A stretch of 64,000 nt of DNA from Streptomyces sp. CB01580. Its GTDB lineage: Bacteria > Actinomycetota > Actinomycetes > Streptomycetales > Streptomycetaceae. This document shows positions 17,540 through 25,560 of the stretch, one piece after another. Under the pieces are notes generated by a model, which saw only the letters and a program-made list of their open reading frames with translations, did not search any database and was not told the origin of the DNA. The translations under genes were made by a program, and so were the position numbers. How positions within the stretch are numbered: the first letter of the stretch is position 1; every line of letters starts with the position of its first letter. The stretch is from NCBI RefSeq assembly GCF_001905795.1, contig NZ_LIXJ01000021.1, positions 1 through 64,000 of the forward strand. Direction: 5' to 3'.

Positions 17540-17839
17540 TCAGAAGGTGTTGGGGGCGAAGGGGCGGAAGGGCTCCGTCACCGCGTCGAGAAGCCGCTGG
17601 AACTCGGCCCGCTCGTCCTCGTTCATGATGTCGACGGCGTTACCCACGGAGGCTTCGGGGAGGCGGTCCAGGAAGGGGGCGAGGAAGTCGTCCAGGGCGT
17701 CGGGAGCGTCGAGCCACGCGTGTACGTACTCGACGTAGCGATCATGCTGCCTGCCGGCCTCCTGGATCTCGTCGGGAGTGGCTGAGCGGACGGCCTCCTG
17801 TTCCTCTGGGGTGAACGGGGTCTCGTCGTGATGGCACAT
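17540..17839 (-). CDS. Small acidic hypothetical protein
   Basis: 99 aa from ATG at 17839 ('MCHHDETPFT'). It is acidic and helical, with 'EYVHAWLDAPDALDDFLAPF' as its core. No family recognised. The conserved palindrome at 17966-17986 lies about 130 bp upstream on the coding strand and may control it. Small acidic proteins of mobile elements are often anti-restriction or regulatory factors, but nothing here proves this. Confidence 0.5.
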   Translation of the reverse strand: MCHHDETPFTPEEQEAVRSATPDEIQEAGRQHDRYVEYVHAWLDAPDALDDFLAPFLDRLPEASVGNAVDIMNEDERAEFQRLLDAVTEPFRPFAPNTF

Positions 17840-17965
17840 GGTGTCCGAGTCGGTCTTGTAGTACGCGGCGCACAGTAGGGCGATGACGTGGCGGCGGGGT
17901 GCGATGTCGGGAATGCAGGGCTCCGTGAGAAGAAGGCGGATGGGGCAACCAAGGGTCCGGAGAAT

Positions 17966-17986
17966 CCCCGGTTTCGGTAACCGGGG
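17966..17986. promoter_or_regulatory. Palindrome CCCCGGTT-N5-AACCGGGG
   Basis: A perfect 8-5-8 inverted repeat downstream of the relaxase gene and upstream of the 99-aa gene. The same element with one arm mismatch recurs at 24021-24041, inside a longer matching block of about 47 bp (17954-18000 against 24008-24054). It looks like an operator bound by a repressor of the element. Confidence 0.55.
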
Positions 17987-18053
17987 AAGTGCGGCTACCG
18001 TCCTCTGCTCGGTAGCCGTTCTGGCTGCGGCACCAAAGGCGTCAGAGCCGTGC

Positions 18054-19757
18054 TCACCGCGATCGTCCGGTACGGAGCTGCTGCGGCGTGCGGGTGGCCG
18101 GTTCGCTGGCAACGTTCTGCGGCACGACCTGAGTGCTGCGGACCTGTGCTGCCCGTGCCATGGGGCTGGGGGCGTGCCGTTCGCCGAGGCGTTGGATGCG
18201 CCAGACGAGGACTTCGGAAGCCGACTTGGCGTCGTCCAACGAGCGTTGCTGGGTTGCCTGCTGAAGGACGACGGCCGGGCTGTGGCCGACGGCCTCAGCG
18301 GCGGTGAGGGCGGCGGCGAGTGCGGGCCAGGCGTCCTCGGTGAGGATCTGCTCGGCGTAGGAGGGCAGCACCTCACGCAGCACGAGGGCGAACCGGTGAA
18401 CGGTGCCGTCGGTGGGGCGGTGCCGGGTGAGTGCGGCAAGGCTGGTGGGGGCGATCTGGTCGTATGCGGCTTGCAGGTGGATGAGGGTTTGGCGGGCGGC
18501 AGCCACCTGCTGGTCGTGGTGGCGGAGGGCGCTGCGGCGCTGGGCGGCGAGGACGACGAGGATGGCGGCGTCCAGGAGCATGGCCAGGCCGGTGTGATCG
18601 GCGGGCTGGTAGCGCATGCCCTTCAGGGCGCCGCGTAGGGCGCGAGCGTGCTGGTGGTCGGCGCGAGCGCGAGTGTGAGCCGCATGTTCGAAGGCGAGCG
18701 CGGCGCGGTGGAGTTCTGCCCTGAGGTGGGCAGGGGCGTGGGCGGGCAGGGCGTAGAGGACTTCGCTGAAGACCGTCAGGTGGGCCTGAGCAGCGGGATC
18801 GTCGGCGTGATCGAGGTGGTGGGGGATGCGTTCCGCGGCTGCGGTGGCCTGGTGCCATGCGTTGGGACGGCGTCCGGTCGACGAGGCCGCGAGTGCGGTA
18901 GGTGCTTCGGCTGCGGCGAGGCGCTGCCTGATCTGGGGGAGGGAGAGGTCGGTGGCGAGGCTGGAGCCGGAGTACCAGATCAGCGGGCCGTCGTCGGGCA
19001 GGGCGACCTTGTAGCCCTGGAGGTCGCCGGACGGCAGCGTGCGGGTCTCGACCTGTAGACCGGCGTCGGAGAGCAGGTTGAAGAACTCGTCCAGGCTCGT
19101 CGCGTGGGAGAGCGTGGCGCGCACGGCGTGCCGTAGGCGCTCGCGCGCCGTCACGTCGCGGCCCTGCCGATTGGCCTTCTCCTGCTCTGCGCGGGTGGGG
19201 CGCTTCGCGGCTGGCGTGCTGGCGGCGGCCTCAGGGCCCCGCGGAACCTGCGTGAGGCCGAAGTCTTTCTCGCTCGCGGTGAGTTCGGACATGGCGCGGT
19301 GGTAGTCGTTCCAGTTCCGCGGCGGGCGTAGGTCTCCGCGAACTTTGGTGGCGACGATGTGGATGTGATCGTCCGCGTGCCGGACGGCAACCCAGCGGCA
19401 CCCGTCCGGGTCGCCGTCCGGCGCGATGCCAGTCGCATGCACCATGCGGCGGGCGATCGTCGCCCACTCGGAGTCGGTGAGGAAGCGGTCCCCGGGGGCG
19501 GCACGCACCGAGCAGTGCCACACGTGCCCCTCGGGTGCCTTGTCGCCGGCCTGCTTGACCCGCAGGTCCAGGGCTTTGGTGAGCTGGTCGAGGCGTTGTT
19601 TGTGGTAGGGACTGTCGTAGGGGCCAGGGTCAGGGATGAAGTCGTCCCAGGAGGCAACGATGTGCTGGTTGGTGTGCTCGTTCCCGCGCCCCTTGCCGAA
19701 GAGGTACTTCACGACGCCGTACGTGTTGTTGCCGGGCTTGACGATGTTCGCGATCAC
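18054..19757 (-). CDS. Relaxase / mobilisation nuclease
   Basis: 567 aa starting with a GTG at 19757 that immediately follows the MobC-like stop. The relaxase domain covers about residues 1-170; the metal-binding histidine motif is 'VRHADDHIHIVATKV' (HxDxHxH), and 'VKYLFGKGRGNEH' is the expected N-terminal block. Relaxases nick oriT and carry the strand to the recipient. The C-terminal 350 residues are helical and Ala-rich with no recognised domain. With the MobC-like protein it forms the mobilisation module; no TraB/FtsK translocase is visible in this window, so transfer may depend on a helper or on genes to the left. Confidence 0.88.
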   Translation of the reverse strand: MIANIVKPGNNTYGVVKYLFGKGRGNEHTNQHIVASWDDFIPDPGPYDSPYHKQRLDQLTKALDLRVKQAGDKAPEGHVWHCSVRAAPGDRFLTDSEWATIARRMVHATGIAPDGDPDGCRWVAVRHADDHIHIVATKVRGDLRPPRNWNDYHRAMSELTASEKDFGLTQVPRGPEAAASTPAAKRPTRAEQEKANRQGRDVTARERLRHAVRATLSHATSLDEFFNLLSDAGLQVETRTLPSGDLQGYKVALPDDGPLIWYSGSSLATDLSLPQIRQRLAAAEAPTALAASSTGRRPNAWHQATAAAERIPHHLDHADDPAAQAHLTVFSEVLYALPAHAPAHLRAELHRAALAFEHAAHTRARADHQHARALRGALKGMRYQPADHTGLAMLLDAAILVVLAAQRRSALRHHDQQVAAARQTLIHLQAAYDQIAPTSLAALTRHRPTDGTVHRFALVLREVLPSYAEQILTEDAWPALAAALTAAEAVGHSPAVVLQQATQQRSLDDAKSASEVLVWRIQRLGERHAPSPMARAAQVRSTQVVPQNVASEPATRTPQQLRTGRSR

Positions 19758-20396
19758 TCAGGCCGCCTTCTGCTCAGCTGCCCGGAAAGCGGCTTCGTCG
19801 ATCGCGCGGACCGTGTCGTAGGAGGTGGCGAGCAGGCGCTCCGCGCGCAGAAGGATCGCGGCGTCCACACGGTGTGGATCGCCCTCGGTGTTGAGGCGAC
19901 GGGCGATCTGGTTGACGTTGTTGCCGATCCGGGCGATCTGGGTGCGCAGGGCGGCGAGCTCGTCGATCGCGTCGTCGTAGACCGTGCGCGTGGCGGCCAC
20001 GGTGATGTCGCCGTTGACGCGGGCCATGGTGGCGTCGGCGATGTAGCGGGCCATCTTCACGTGCTCAGCCTTCGCAGCCGTCTGGATGCTGTGCTTCTCG
20101 TGGGGAGAGAAGCGGACGGTGACGTACTTGGATCGCTGGGTGTCGAGGTTCGCACGGCGGTGCGGCGTGCGTTGCTTGTCCCCCGAGGCAGGGATGGTCG
20201 GCGTACTGCCGGCCCCCACCTGTCCCTGCTCCGGCACGCCCTCGTGCCGGAGCTGCTCCTCCGCCACCCCCGGGGCGGAGGAGCTCGCGATGGACCGGCC
20301 TGTGGACGGTCCATCGCCATTGCTTGCTCCGCCCGGGGCTGGGGTGCTGAACTCCTGCTGCTGGCCGACGGCTGTTGGAGTGAAGTGCTCGTGCAT
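19758..20396 (-). CDS. MobC-like relaxosome accessory protein
   Basis: 212 aa. The first 85 residues are a low-complexity Ser/Gly/Pro tail; from about residue 88 'SKYVTVRFSPHEKHSIQTAA' looks like a ribbon-helix-helix DNA-binding start, and 'LRTQIARIGNNVNQIARRLN' is the typical MobC block. Such proteins open oriT DNA for the relaxase. The stop is adjacent to the relaxase start, so the two are coupled. The oriT should be nearby, most likely in the 70 bp between this gene and 20467 or upstream of it. Confidence 0.82.
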   Translation of the reverse strand: MHEHFTPTAVGQQQEFSTPAPGGASNGDGPSTGRSIASSSAPGVAEEQLRHEGVPEQGQVGAGSTPTIPASGDKQRTPHRRANLDTQRSKYVTVRFSPHEKHSIQTAAKAEHVKMARYIADATMARVNGDITVAATRTVYDDAIDELAALRTQIARIGNNVNQIARRLNTEGDPHRVDAAILLRAERLLATSYDTVRAIDEAAFRAAEQKAA

Positions 20397-20466
20397 CAGG
20401 CCATTCTCGGGGTGCGGGGTGACAAGAGGTGGGGTCCGTCCTTCGGCGACTGTCGACGCGGGCCCC

Positions 20467-21708
20467 TCAGTGGGGATGGTCTGTGCGAGCGGTCTTCAGC
20501 TCCGCCTTGACCGCTCGGGTGGCCTCGGCGGCGCGGTCGCTGGCGATGCTGTGCCCGTCGGCGCGCACTGCTACTTCCAGGCGGTCGCGTGAGAGGCGCC
20601 CGGTTTCCTGATGGACGCGATGGGCGTAGGCGACGAGGGCATCCCACGGCAGTTCGGGCTTTCGCCCTGGCTGCTTCGGCTTCGCGGCGTCGCCCGGATC
20701 AACTCCGAGTCCGTCGCCCGTTACCGATTCCGGGCGGGCGGCTTGCGAGCGGGCTGCCCGGTGAGCGTCCTCGTCGCCCGAATCCGATGCGGGCAGGCTG
20801 CCCGTCGCCTTCGCCCGCTTCGGAGAGCCTCCGCTCGGACGCCTCTGCCCGGAACCGCCGGCGGCGTTGGGGGCTGGGGCTTGCCAGCGCGGGGGCAGGG
20901 TGAGGGAGGCTAGGTCAAGGGCCTGCTTGCGCGTGGCGAGCTTGCGCAGCAGCAACTCGTCCTGGAGCGGGTCTCCATCGACGTCAGCCCGCTCCAGTGC
21001 CTCGTGCAGGCGGTGGGACAAGCGCCAGCCCCGCAGCGTGCCGTGTTGCCTGTCAGTCATCGCTTCCGCGCGGAGGATCAGGGCGACGGCGTCGCTCAGC
21101 GCGCGCTCTCGGATCAACCGGGCCGCGTCCGCGTTCTGATCCGCGATGCCCAGCCGCGCCAGCAGCCGTTCGCGCGTCTGCCGGACGAGGACGGTGGCCA
21201 GGCCGCGCGAGGCGGCCTGAGGTGTGCGGTGACGCAGTTCGATTCCCATGGCCAGGTGCCACAGCATCGCCGCCATGACCGGCCCCACGAAGGCGCGCAC
21301 CGTGCCACCGACGGGCCCGAACTCGGCGTAGGCGGGGATGATCTGCACTCCGGTGATCACCCACACCAGGACACCGGGCACGCCCGGTGCTCGTGCGGGA
21401 CCGTTGAGGTTCTGGCGTGCCATCAGCGCGGTGGCGAACAGGGCCAGCTCAGCTGTGGCGAACATAAAGGCGCGCTCGGCGGTGCTGCCCATGTCCAGGT
21501 AGTCGGCGGCGAATCGCCAGCTGGTGTCGGCGCTGTAGGCGGTGCATCCGACTGCCGCCAGGCCCGCCACCTTGATCGCCGGAGCGCCAGTCCGCATTCC
21601 ACTGGCACGGCTCCGGCCTCGCCGGATGCGCCATCCGGCGATCAGCAGGGCGGCGGCCAACAGCGTGCCGATCGCGAGCAGGGACGAGGGCTCGAGGCGG
21701 AACGTCAT
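20467..21708 (-). CDS. Membrane protein of the mobile element (DUF2637-like)
   Basis: 413 aa from ATG at 21708. An N-terminal TM helix (residues 8-25) is followed by a three- or four-helix membrane unit around residues 45-155 ('FMFATAELALFATALMARQN', 'VLVWVITGVQIIPAYAEFG'), a layout I associate with DUF2637-type proteins of Streptomyces integrative elements. The C-terminal half is cytoplasmic, with a Ser/Pro/Lys-rich linker and a short helical end domain ('LSRDRLEVAVRADGHSIASD') like a degenerate HTH. The start overlaps the stop of the zinc-ribbon gene (ATGA). A role in transfer or element maintenance is inferred from context. Confidence 0.7.
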   Translation of the reverse strand: MTFRLEPSSLLAIGTLLAAALLIAGWRIRRGRSRASGMRTGAPAIKVAGLAAVGCTAYSADTSWRFAADYLDMGSTAERAFMFATAELALFATALMARQNLNGPARAPGVPGVLVWVITGVQIIPAYAEFGPVGGTVRAFVGPVMAAMLWHLAMGIELRHRTPQAASRGLATVLVRQTRERLLARLGIADQNADAARLIRERALSDAVALILRAEAMTDRQHGTLRGWRLSHRLHEALERADVDGDPLQDELLLRKLATRKQALDLASLTLPPRWQAPAPNAAGGSGQRRPSGGSPKRAKATGSLPASDSGDEDAHRAARSQAARPESVTGDGLGVDPGDAAKPKQPGRKPELPWDALVAYAHRVHQETGRLSRDRLEVAVRADGHSIASDRAAEATRAVKAELKTARTDHPH

Positions 21709-22394
21709 GCCGCTTCCTGACAGGCGAGTTCCGCGGCAGCGAGGTCGAGGCGCGTCGGATGCGACGTGGCACGGGGCGCGTTGCCTCGGGCACAGCCGTC
21801 GGGGCCCACGCGTCGACTGCGGCAGGGTTCGCCCGCGCGGGCATGGCACCACGGGCACTGGACGCCGAGGGCGTCCGGGAGCCCTACGGCGACGGCGGCC
21901 TCGCGTGCCGCGCGGGCCGGCCGGTAGGGGGCGAGAGCGGCGCGGATTGCCGGTGGGACGCACGATCCGATGGCGCGTAGGCGGGCCTCCACGTCGGTGT
22001 GCGGGCCGCCGCTGATGAGCTGCCGGTGCGTCGAGGGCGCGGCCGTTCCGGTAGCCACGGCCTGCCGACTGCCGAGGAGCTCGGCCCGCCAGGCGGCCGG
22101 GTCGTCCGGGTCGGCGGTCGGCGTGGGGTCGGTGTGCCGGTCGAGACGGTCGCGGCGGTACGCGCGCCACGCTCGGGCGACGTCCACGGGCAGGATCGGG
22201 TAGGGCGAGTCGAGGACGTGCGTCCGTATCGCCTTGCGGACGTCCCAGCCATGGTCCGTGGCGAAGGGCACGTCGTAGAGCAGTTCGTGCCACTGAGCGA
22301 GCTGGTCGCGGGCCTCGCCAGTGGCGGTACGGATCGTGCGGGGGTCCAGGCGGCCGATGTATGCGAGGACAGCGGCGACTTCGCGGCGTTCCAA
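21705..22394 (-). CDS. Zinc-ribbon protein of the mobile element
   Basis: 229 aa if started at the TTG at 22394 ('ERREVAAVLAYIGRLDPRT'), which follows 'aggag' by ten bases; longer frames overlap the replication-like gene. The N-terminal 100 residues resemble a helical domain common in Streptomyces integrative elements. The C-terminal 'VQCPWCHARAGEPCRSRR' and 'SHPTRLDLAAAELA' form a zinc-binding unit of the C-x2-C...C...H type. Function unknown; it sits directly downstream of the replication-initiator-like gene and is coupled to the membrane protein gene. Confidence 0.68.
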   Translation of the reverse strand: MERREVAAVLAYIGRLDPRTIRTATGEARDQLAQWHELLYDVPFATDHGWDVRKAIRTHVLDSPYPILPVDVARAWRAYRRDRLDRHTDPTPTADPDDPAAWRAELLGSRQAVATGTAAPSTHRQLISGGPHTDVEARLRAIGSCVPPAIRAALAPYRPARAAREAAVAVGLPDALGVQCPWCHARAGEPCRSRRVGPDGCARGNAPRATSHPTRLDLAAAELACQEAA

Positions 22395-22402
22395 AGGGTG
22401 AG

Positions 22403-23245
22403 TTACTCCTGTCCTGTCGGTTCGTCGAGAGCTGCGAGGAGAGCGGCCATGTGCGCTTCGGCCCGCGTCATGCCGGCCTGCGGCGCGGATGTGCCGCCGG
22501 GCAGGGCGTAGAGGTTCGGGCGTTCCGGGGTGGGGGTGTGTTCCCGAGCGATCCATGTGCGCCAGTCGGCACCCCAGGCGGCGGCGGAGCGGGGCGTCTC
22601 CGTCGCCCGGTAGGAGCGCCACTTCTCGTCGGCCACCCGCAGCCCGTACTCGCCGAGCCGGGCGAGATGCCCGTGGTCTCGTAGCCAGGCCCCGGCGGCG
22701 GCGTCGATCTCCCACTGGACGGCGAGGATGAGGCAGGCAGCGCTGCTGCTCTTACCGTTCACCTTCGGTTCACTACCGTTCTGGGGGTCGGAATCCGCGC
22801 CCCCTGAGGGCTGGAATCCGGTCCCCCCGGGGGTCGGAATCCGCTCCCCTGGGTCGGTATCCGGCTCTCCCGCAGAGGCGTCGGTAGGGTCGGATTCCGG
22901 CCCTGCCTGGGTCGGAATCCGGCCTCCCTGAGGGGCCGCGTTCCGGTCCCCCTCGTCTGCTTGGCCGGCGAGGAAGGAGGCTGCGATCGGGAGGTGGTAG
23001 TACGTCTCTCCGCGCGGTCCCTTGCGGCCCGCGACCTGTATCAGCTCGCCGCAGGCGATCAGATTCGTGAGGGCGTCGCGCACGGCCGTACGGGAGGCGT
23101 TCGCACGCTTCATGAGGGTGGGCACGGATGCGTACGCGATGCAGCGGCAGTCGAGGCACCGGTCGGCGATCAGAGCGAGGACCATACGGGCGGTGCCCTT
23201 GCTGGTGCTGTGGTCCCACACCCATTCGCGGGCGTCGTAGCTCAT
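22403..23245 (-). CDS. Winged-helix replication-initiator-like protein with internal iterons
   Basis: 280 aa from ATG at 23245. Residues 10-90 form a winged helix ('VPTLMKRANASRTAVRDALT', then 'GELIQVAGRKGPRGETYYHL'), the arrangement found at the N-terminus of phage O-type and related replication initiators. A Pro/Gly/Asp-rich linker (about 105-155) encodes six copies of a 12-13 bp DNA repeat. The C-terminal helical domain contains 'WRTWIAREHTP'. Position, fold and internal repeats together suggest replication initiation of the excised element, as in lambda O whose gene contains the origin; this is inference. Confidence 0.62.
   Translation of the reverse strand: MSYDAREWVWDHSTSKGTARMVLALIADRCLDCRCIAYASVPTLMKRANASRTAVRDALTNLIACGELIQVAGRKGPRGETYYHLPIAASFLAGQADEGDRNAAPQGGRIPTQAGPESDPTDASAGEPDTDPGERIPTPGGTGFQPSGGADSDPQNGSEPKVNGKSSSAACLILAVQWEIDAAAGAWLRDHGHLARLGEYGLRVADEKWRSYRATETPRSAAAWGADWRTWIAREHTPTPERPNLYALPGGTSAPQAGMTRAEAHMAALLAALDEPTGQE
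22786..22922. repeat. Six iteron-like direct repeats, candidate replication origin
   Basis: Near-identical copies of GGTCGGAATCCGG begin at 22786, 22809, 22832, 22852, 22888 and 22910, with spacing near 20-23 bp except one of 36 bp. In the encoded protein they fall in all three reading frames (giving RIPT, ESDP/DTDP/DSDP and GFQP), so selection is on the DNA and not on the peptide. Confidence 0.65.
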
Positions 23246-23663
23246 TGCGTGGCGGCTCCTTGCTCAGGGCAGGCGGGTGCGGCGGGCCTCTTCGGGCCGC
23301 GCGCGGAATGGGGGTTGGGGGGCGGTTCCTGGTACCGAGCGTGTCGGCGAGGGTCGCGAGGGCGCGGATGCGTTGGGGCCCGGCCACAGCCGGTTCCTCC
23401 GGCCACACCAGGGTTTCCGTTCCCGTGGGCCGGTGCTCCGGGCGCAGCACCAAGACAGCCACACCCGCGCACGAAGATCCAGCGCTCGACCGAGAGACCG
23501 CACAGCTAATGGCGAACGCGTCTTGAACGGAGATTCCGAGGCCGCAGGCCGATGCGCCGGGACCGGTTGATGGAGGCCGTCGGGCTGCCCTGCGAGCCGC
23601 TGTCGGCCCTGTGCCGACCGTCCTCGAACCTCCGACGAGGCGGGACCGTTCCGCCGGCTCCGG
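23246..23663. other. Non-coding stretch upstream of the replication-like gene
   Basis: No supported gene. A minus-strand frame beginning near 23462 ('MAVLVLRPEHRP') reads protein-like for 70 residues but has no stop before running deep into the next gene, so it is either a decayed gene or chance. The ribosome site of 22403-23245 ('ggagccgccacgca') is here. No strong hairpin seen. Confidence 0.35.
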
Positions 23664-23849
23664 TCAGGCCGCTTGGGCGTAGGCCGAGGTGGAGAGCAGG
23701 TCCGCAAGCCGCGCGGCGCTCTGCGGGCTGATCGTCGTACGGAATCCCTCGCAGACGCGGGCCAGCGCCCGTTCCCTGGCGGTCACCGTGGCAAGTCGGT
23801 GGGGCGACGCGGAGTCAGGACTCGGGTGGTCGTGGGGCAGCTGCTGCAT
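23664..23849 (-). CDS. Small helical hypothetical protein
   Basis: 61 aa from ATG at 23849. The second half ('ERALARVCEGFRTTISPQSA') is a plausible helical pair with Streptomyces codon use. No family recognised. The palindrome at 24021-24041 lies about 170 bp upstream on the coding strand, matching the arrangement in front of the 99-aa gene at 17540-17839. Confidence 0.45.
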   Translation of the reverse strand: MQQLPHDHPSPDSASPHRLATVTARERALARVCEGFRTTISPQSAARLADLLSTSAYAQAA

Positions 23850-23972
23850 GCGCGGGTCCTCGCTGGCGGTGCCGAACGGGCAGGTTCGACACCGCCGGTG
23901 TTCATGGGCGGTCGGTCGTACGCACCGCTCCCTGGGCTCTCCAACGCCCAGGACGGCGCTCGCCGCACAGAG

Positions 23973-24014
23973 CGGACTATTGGTTCAGCTCCGCGTGGCT
24001 GACCCAATAGTCCG
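23973..24014. terminator. Long imperfect hairpin downstream of the integrase gene
   Basis: Arms CGGACTATTGG and CCAATAGTCCG are perfect and extend with one mismatch through TTCAGC/GGCTGA; the loop is about 7 bases. It lies 73 bp beyond the integrase stop on that strand and could terminate it. The unusually AT-containing arms would also suit a nick-site hairpin, so oriT is an alternative. Confidence 0.45.
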
Positions 24015-24020
24015 GAGGAT

Positions 24021-24041
24021 CGCCGGTTTGGGTAACCGGGG
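24021..24041. promoter_or_regulatory. Second copy of the CCCCGGTT/AACCGGGG palindrome
   Basis: CGCCGGTT-N5-AACCGGGG, one mismatch from perfect symmetry, embedded in a block that also matches flanking bases of 17954-18000. It lies upstream of the 61-aa gene and just after the integrase gene, mirroring the first copy's position after the relaxase gene. Confidence 0.5.
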
Positions 24042-24086
24042 ATCGTCGGCTATGTTGCCGCCGCCGACCGCACCCCACCGCTGTGT

Positions 24087-25535
24087 CTACAGCGGGTTCT
24101 GCTCGATGGCGATCCGGTCCCAGTCCATGTACCGGCCGAACTTCTTCGGCTCATCGATGACCACCCCGGAGAACAGGAACCGCAGGACCGCGTTGCGCCG
24201 CTCGTCCGTCATCTCCTCGGCCTCCCAGGCGGCCCGAGCACCCTCCCCCGTGAGCCCGTCGAGCAGCACCAACGGCCTTACCACCACTTTGCGTTGGGCC
24301 TTCGCGATGCGATCGGTGATCTCCTTGCGCATCTTTCGGTACTCCGCTGTGGAGATCTCCTTGGCCGTCCACATCTGGTTCAGTTCGGCGAGCTGCCGCT
24401 GGTCGCCCTCCAGCTCCTTGGCCGTGTCCTCGGCCAGGTTGCTGCTCGCGAGCTTGCCATCGACCCGGAGCTCGCCGAGCAGCGCAACAGCGGCATCGAC
24501 GACGAACTCCTCCAGCGACTCGGCCCTGATGGACCGCACGCACTTCTTCTCGTCGTTGCGGCCGCGGCGGTTGCAGATGTACGCCGGTCCCGTGCCCTTG
24601 GCCGAGCCGGACATCATCGTTCCGCAGCGTCCGCACATCACGAGGCCACGCAGCAGGTAATAGCGCTGCGGAGGCTTGCTGAGCGCCTCCATCTGCGCGG
24701 CCGAGCGGTACTCGCGCCGCGCCCTGGCCTCTTCCCAGACGCCCGCGTCGATGATGGCCGGCCAGGTTCCCGGGCCGATCTCCACGCCCTGGTGCATGCG
24801 GATGCCGGCGACATGCCGGGAGTCGAGGAGGGCGCGTACGGTGCCGGCGTTCCACGCCTTGCCACCGGCCGTCTTGATGCCCCGCGCGGTGAGATCCTTC
24901 GCGATCGGCGCCGGTCCGTCCCCTTTCAGGAAGCGGTCGAACACCTCCCGTACGATCTCCGCCTCCTCCTCGGTGATCGTCATCCCGCCCGGCGCGTACC
25001 CGAACCGCCGGACACCGCCCTGCGGCTTCCCTTCCTTGGCCCGGTCCTGCATGGCCGACTTCAGCCGACGCGAGGTGTCGTCCGACGATCGGCAGGCGTG
25101 CGCCACCTCGATGCGCAGGATGAACCTGTCGTCGGGGTCCGACAGGTCACGACGGTTCGCCTCCCCGTGCAGGGTGATCGCGTGGTCATCGGAGACCTGG
25201 AGCAGCTCCTCCAGATCGCGCGGCTGCCGCATCAGACGGTCCGGGTGGTACGCGATGATGTGCCGGAAGCGGCGCTCGCGGGCCTCGCTCAGCAGCTCGT
25301 CCCAGCCGGGCCGCTTCCGCTTGCGGCTCCAGGCCGAGCGGCTGTTGTCGACGAAGACGTGGGCGGGGTCGATGACCAGGCCCCGCCGCTCGGCGATCTC
25401 CCGGCAGATGCGCTCCTGGCGGTCGACGCCGGTCTGGTCGTCGTCGTCCGCCTGCGATATGCGGCAGTAGACCGCCGCCGGCTCACCGACGACGCTGGTG
25501 CTGAGGTTGCCCCTGGTGGGCTTGTTGCGCGACAC
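24087..25535 (-). CDS. Large serine recombinase (integrase)
   Basis: 482 aa. The N-terminal resolvase domain (about 18-165) begins 'AAVYCRISQADDDDQTGVDR', with the catalytic serine in 'CRIS'; 'AYHPDRLMRQPRDLEELL' is the conserved helix. A recombinase domain follows ('GYAPGG' onward, about 185-290), then a zinc ribbon ('MCGRCGTMMSG' and 'CNRRGRNDEKKC') and a coiled-coil segment (365-420) typical of phage-type serine integrases. The enzyme catalyses attP x attB recombination. Its start lies about 20 bp from the interrupted aminotransferase, as expected for an integrase next to its att site. Confidence 0.93.
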   Translation of the reverse strand: MSRNKPTRGNLSTSVVGEPAAVYCRISQADDDDQTGVDRQERICREIAERRGLVIDPAHVFVDNSRSAWSRKRKRPGWDELLSEARERRFRHIIAYHPDRLMRQPRDLEELLQVSDDHAITLHGEANRRDLSDPDDRFILRIEVAHACRSSDDTSRRLKSAMQDRAKEGKPQGGVRRFGYAPGGMTITEEEAEIVREVFDRFLKGDGPAPIAKDLTARGIKTAGGKAWNAGTVRALLDSRHVAGIRMHQGVEIGPGTWPAIIDAGVWEEARARREYRSAAQMEALSKPPQRYYLLRGLVMCGRCGTMMSGSAKGTGPAYICNRRGRNDEKKCVRSIRAESLEEFVVDAAVALLGELRVDGKLASSNLAEDTAKELEGDQRQLAELNQMWTAKEISTAEYRKMRKEITDRIAKAQRKVVVRPLVLLDGLTGEGARAAWEAEEMTDERRNAVLRFLFSGVVIDEPKKFGRYMDWDRIAIEQNPL

Positions 25536-25560
25536 GCGAATGAGTGTACGAACGAGGAGT
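25536..25560. other. Right attachment junction of the integrated element
   Basis: Between the integrase start and the first bases coding the aminotransferase segment 'VGWVTASPEL'. Homologues need an intact 'GKTFSxTGWK' block immediately before that segment; it is replaced here by element sequence with an in-frame TGA at 25541. The crossover therefore lies in about 25544-25558. The exact core cannot be fixed without the left junction. Confidence 0.6.

Noticed and set aside
22786..22922. Repeat array as CRISPR
   Set aside because: Units are 12-13 bp with spacers of about 10 bp and lie inside a coding sequence; no cas genes are present.
22773..23462. Minus-strand frame beginning 'MAVLVLRPEHRP'
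   Set aside because: The first 70 codons look plausible, but the frame then overlaps 470 bp of the replication-like gene. I could not support it as a separate gene.
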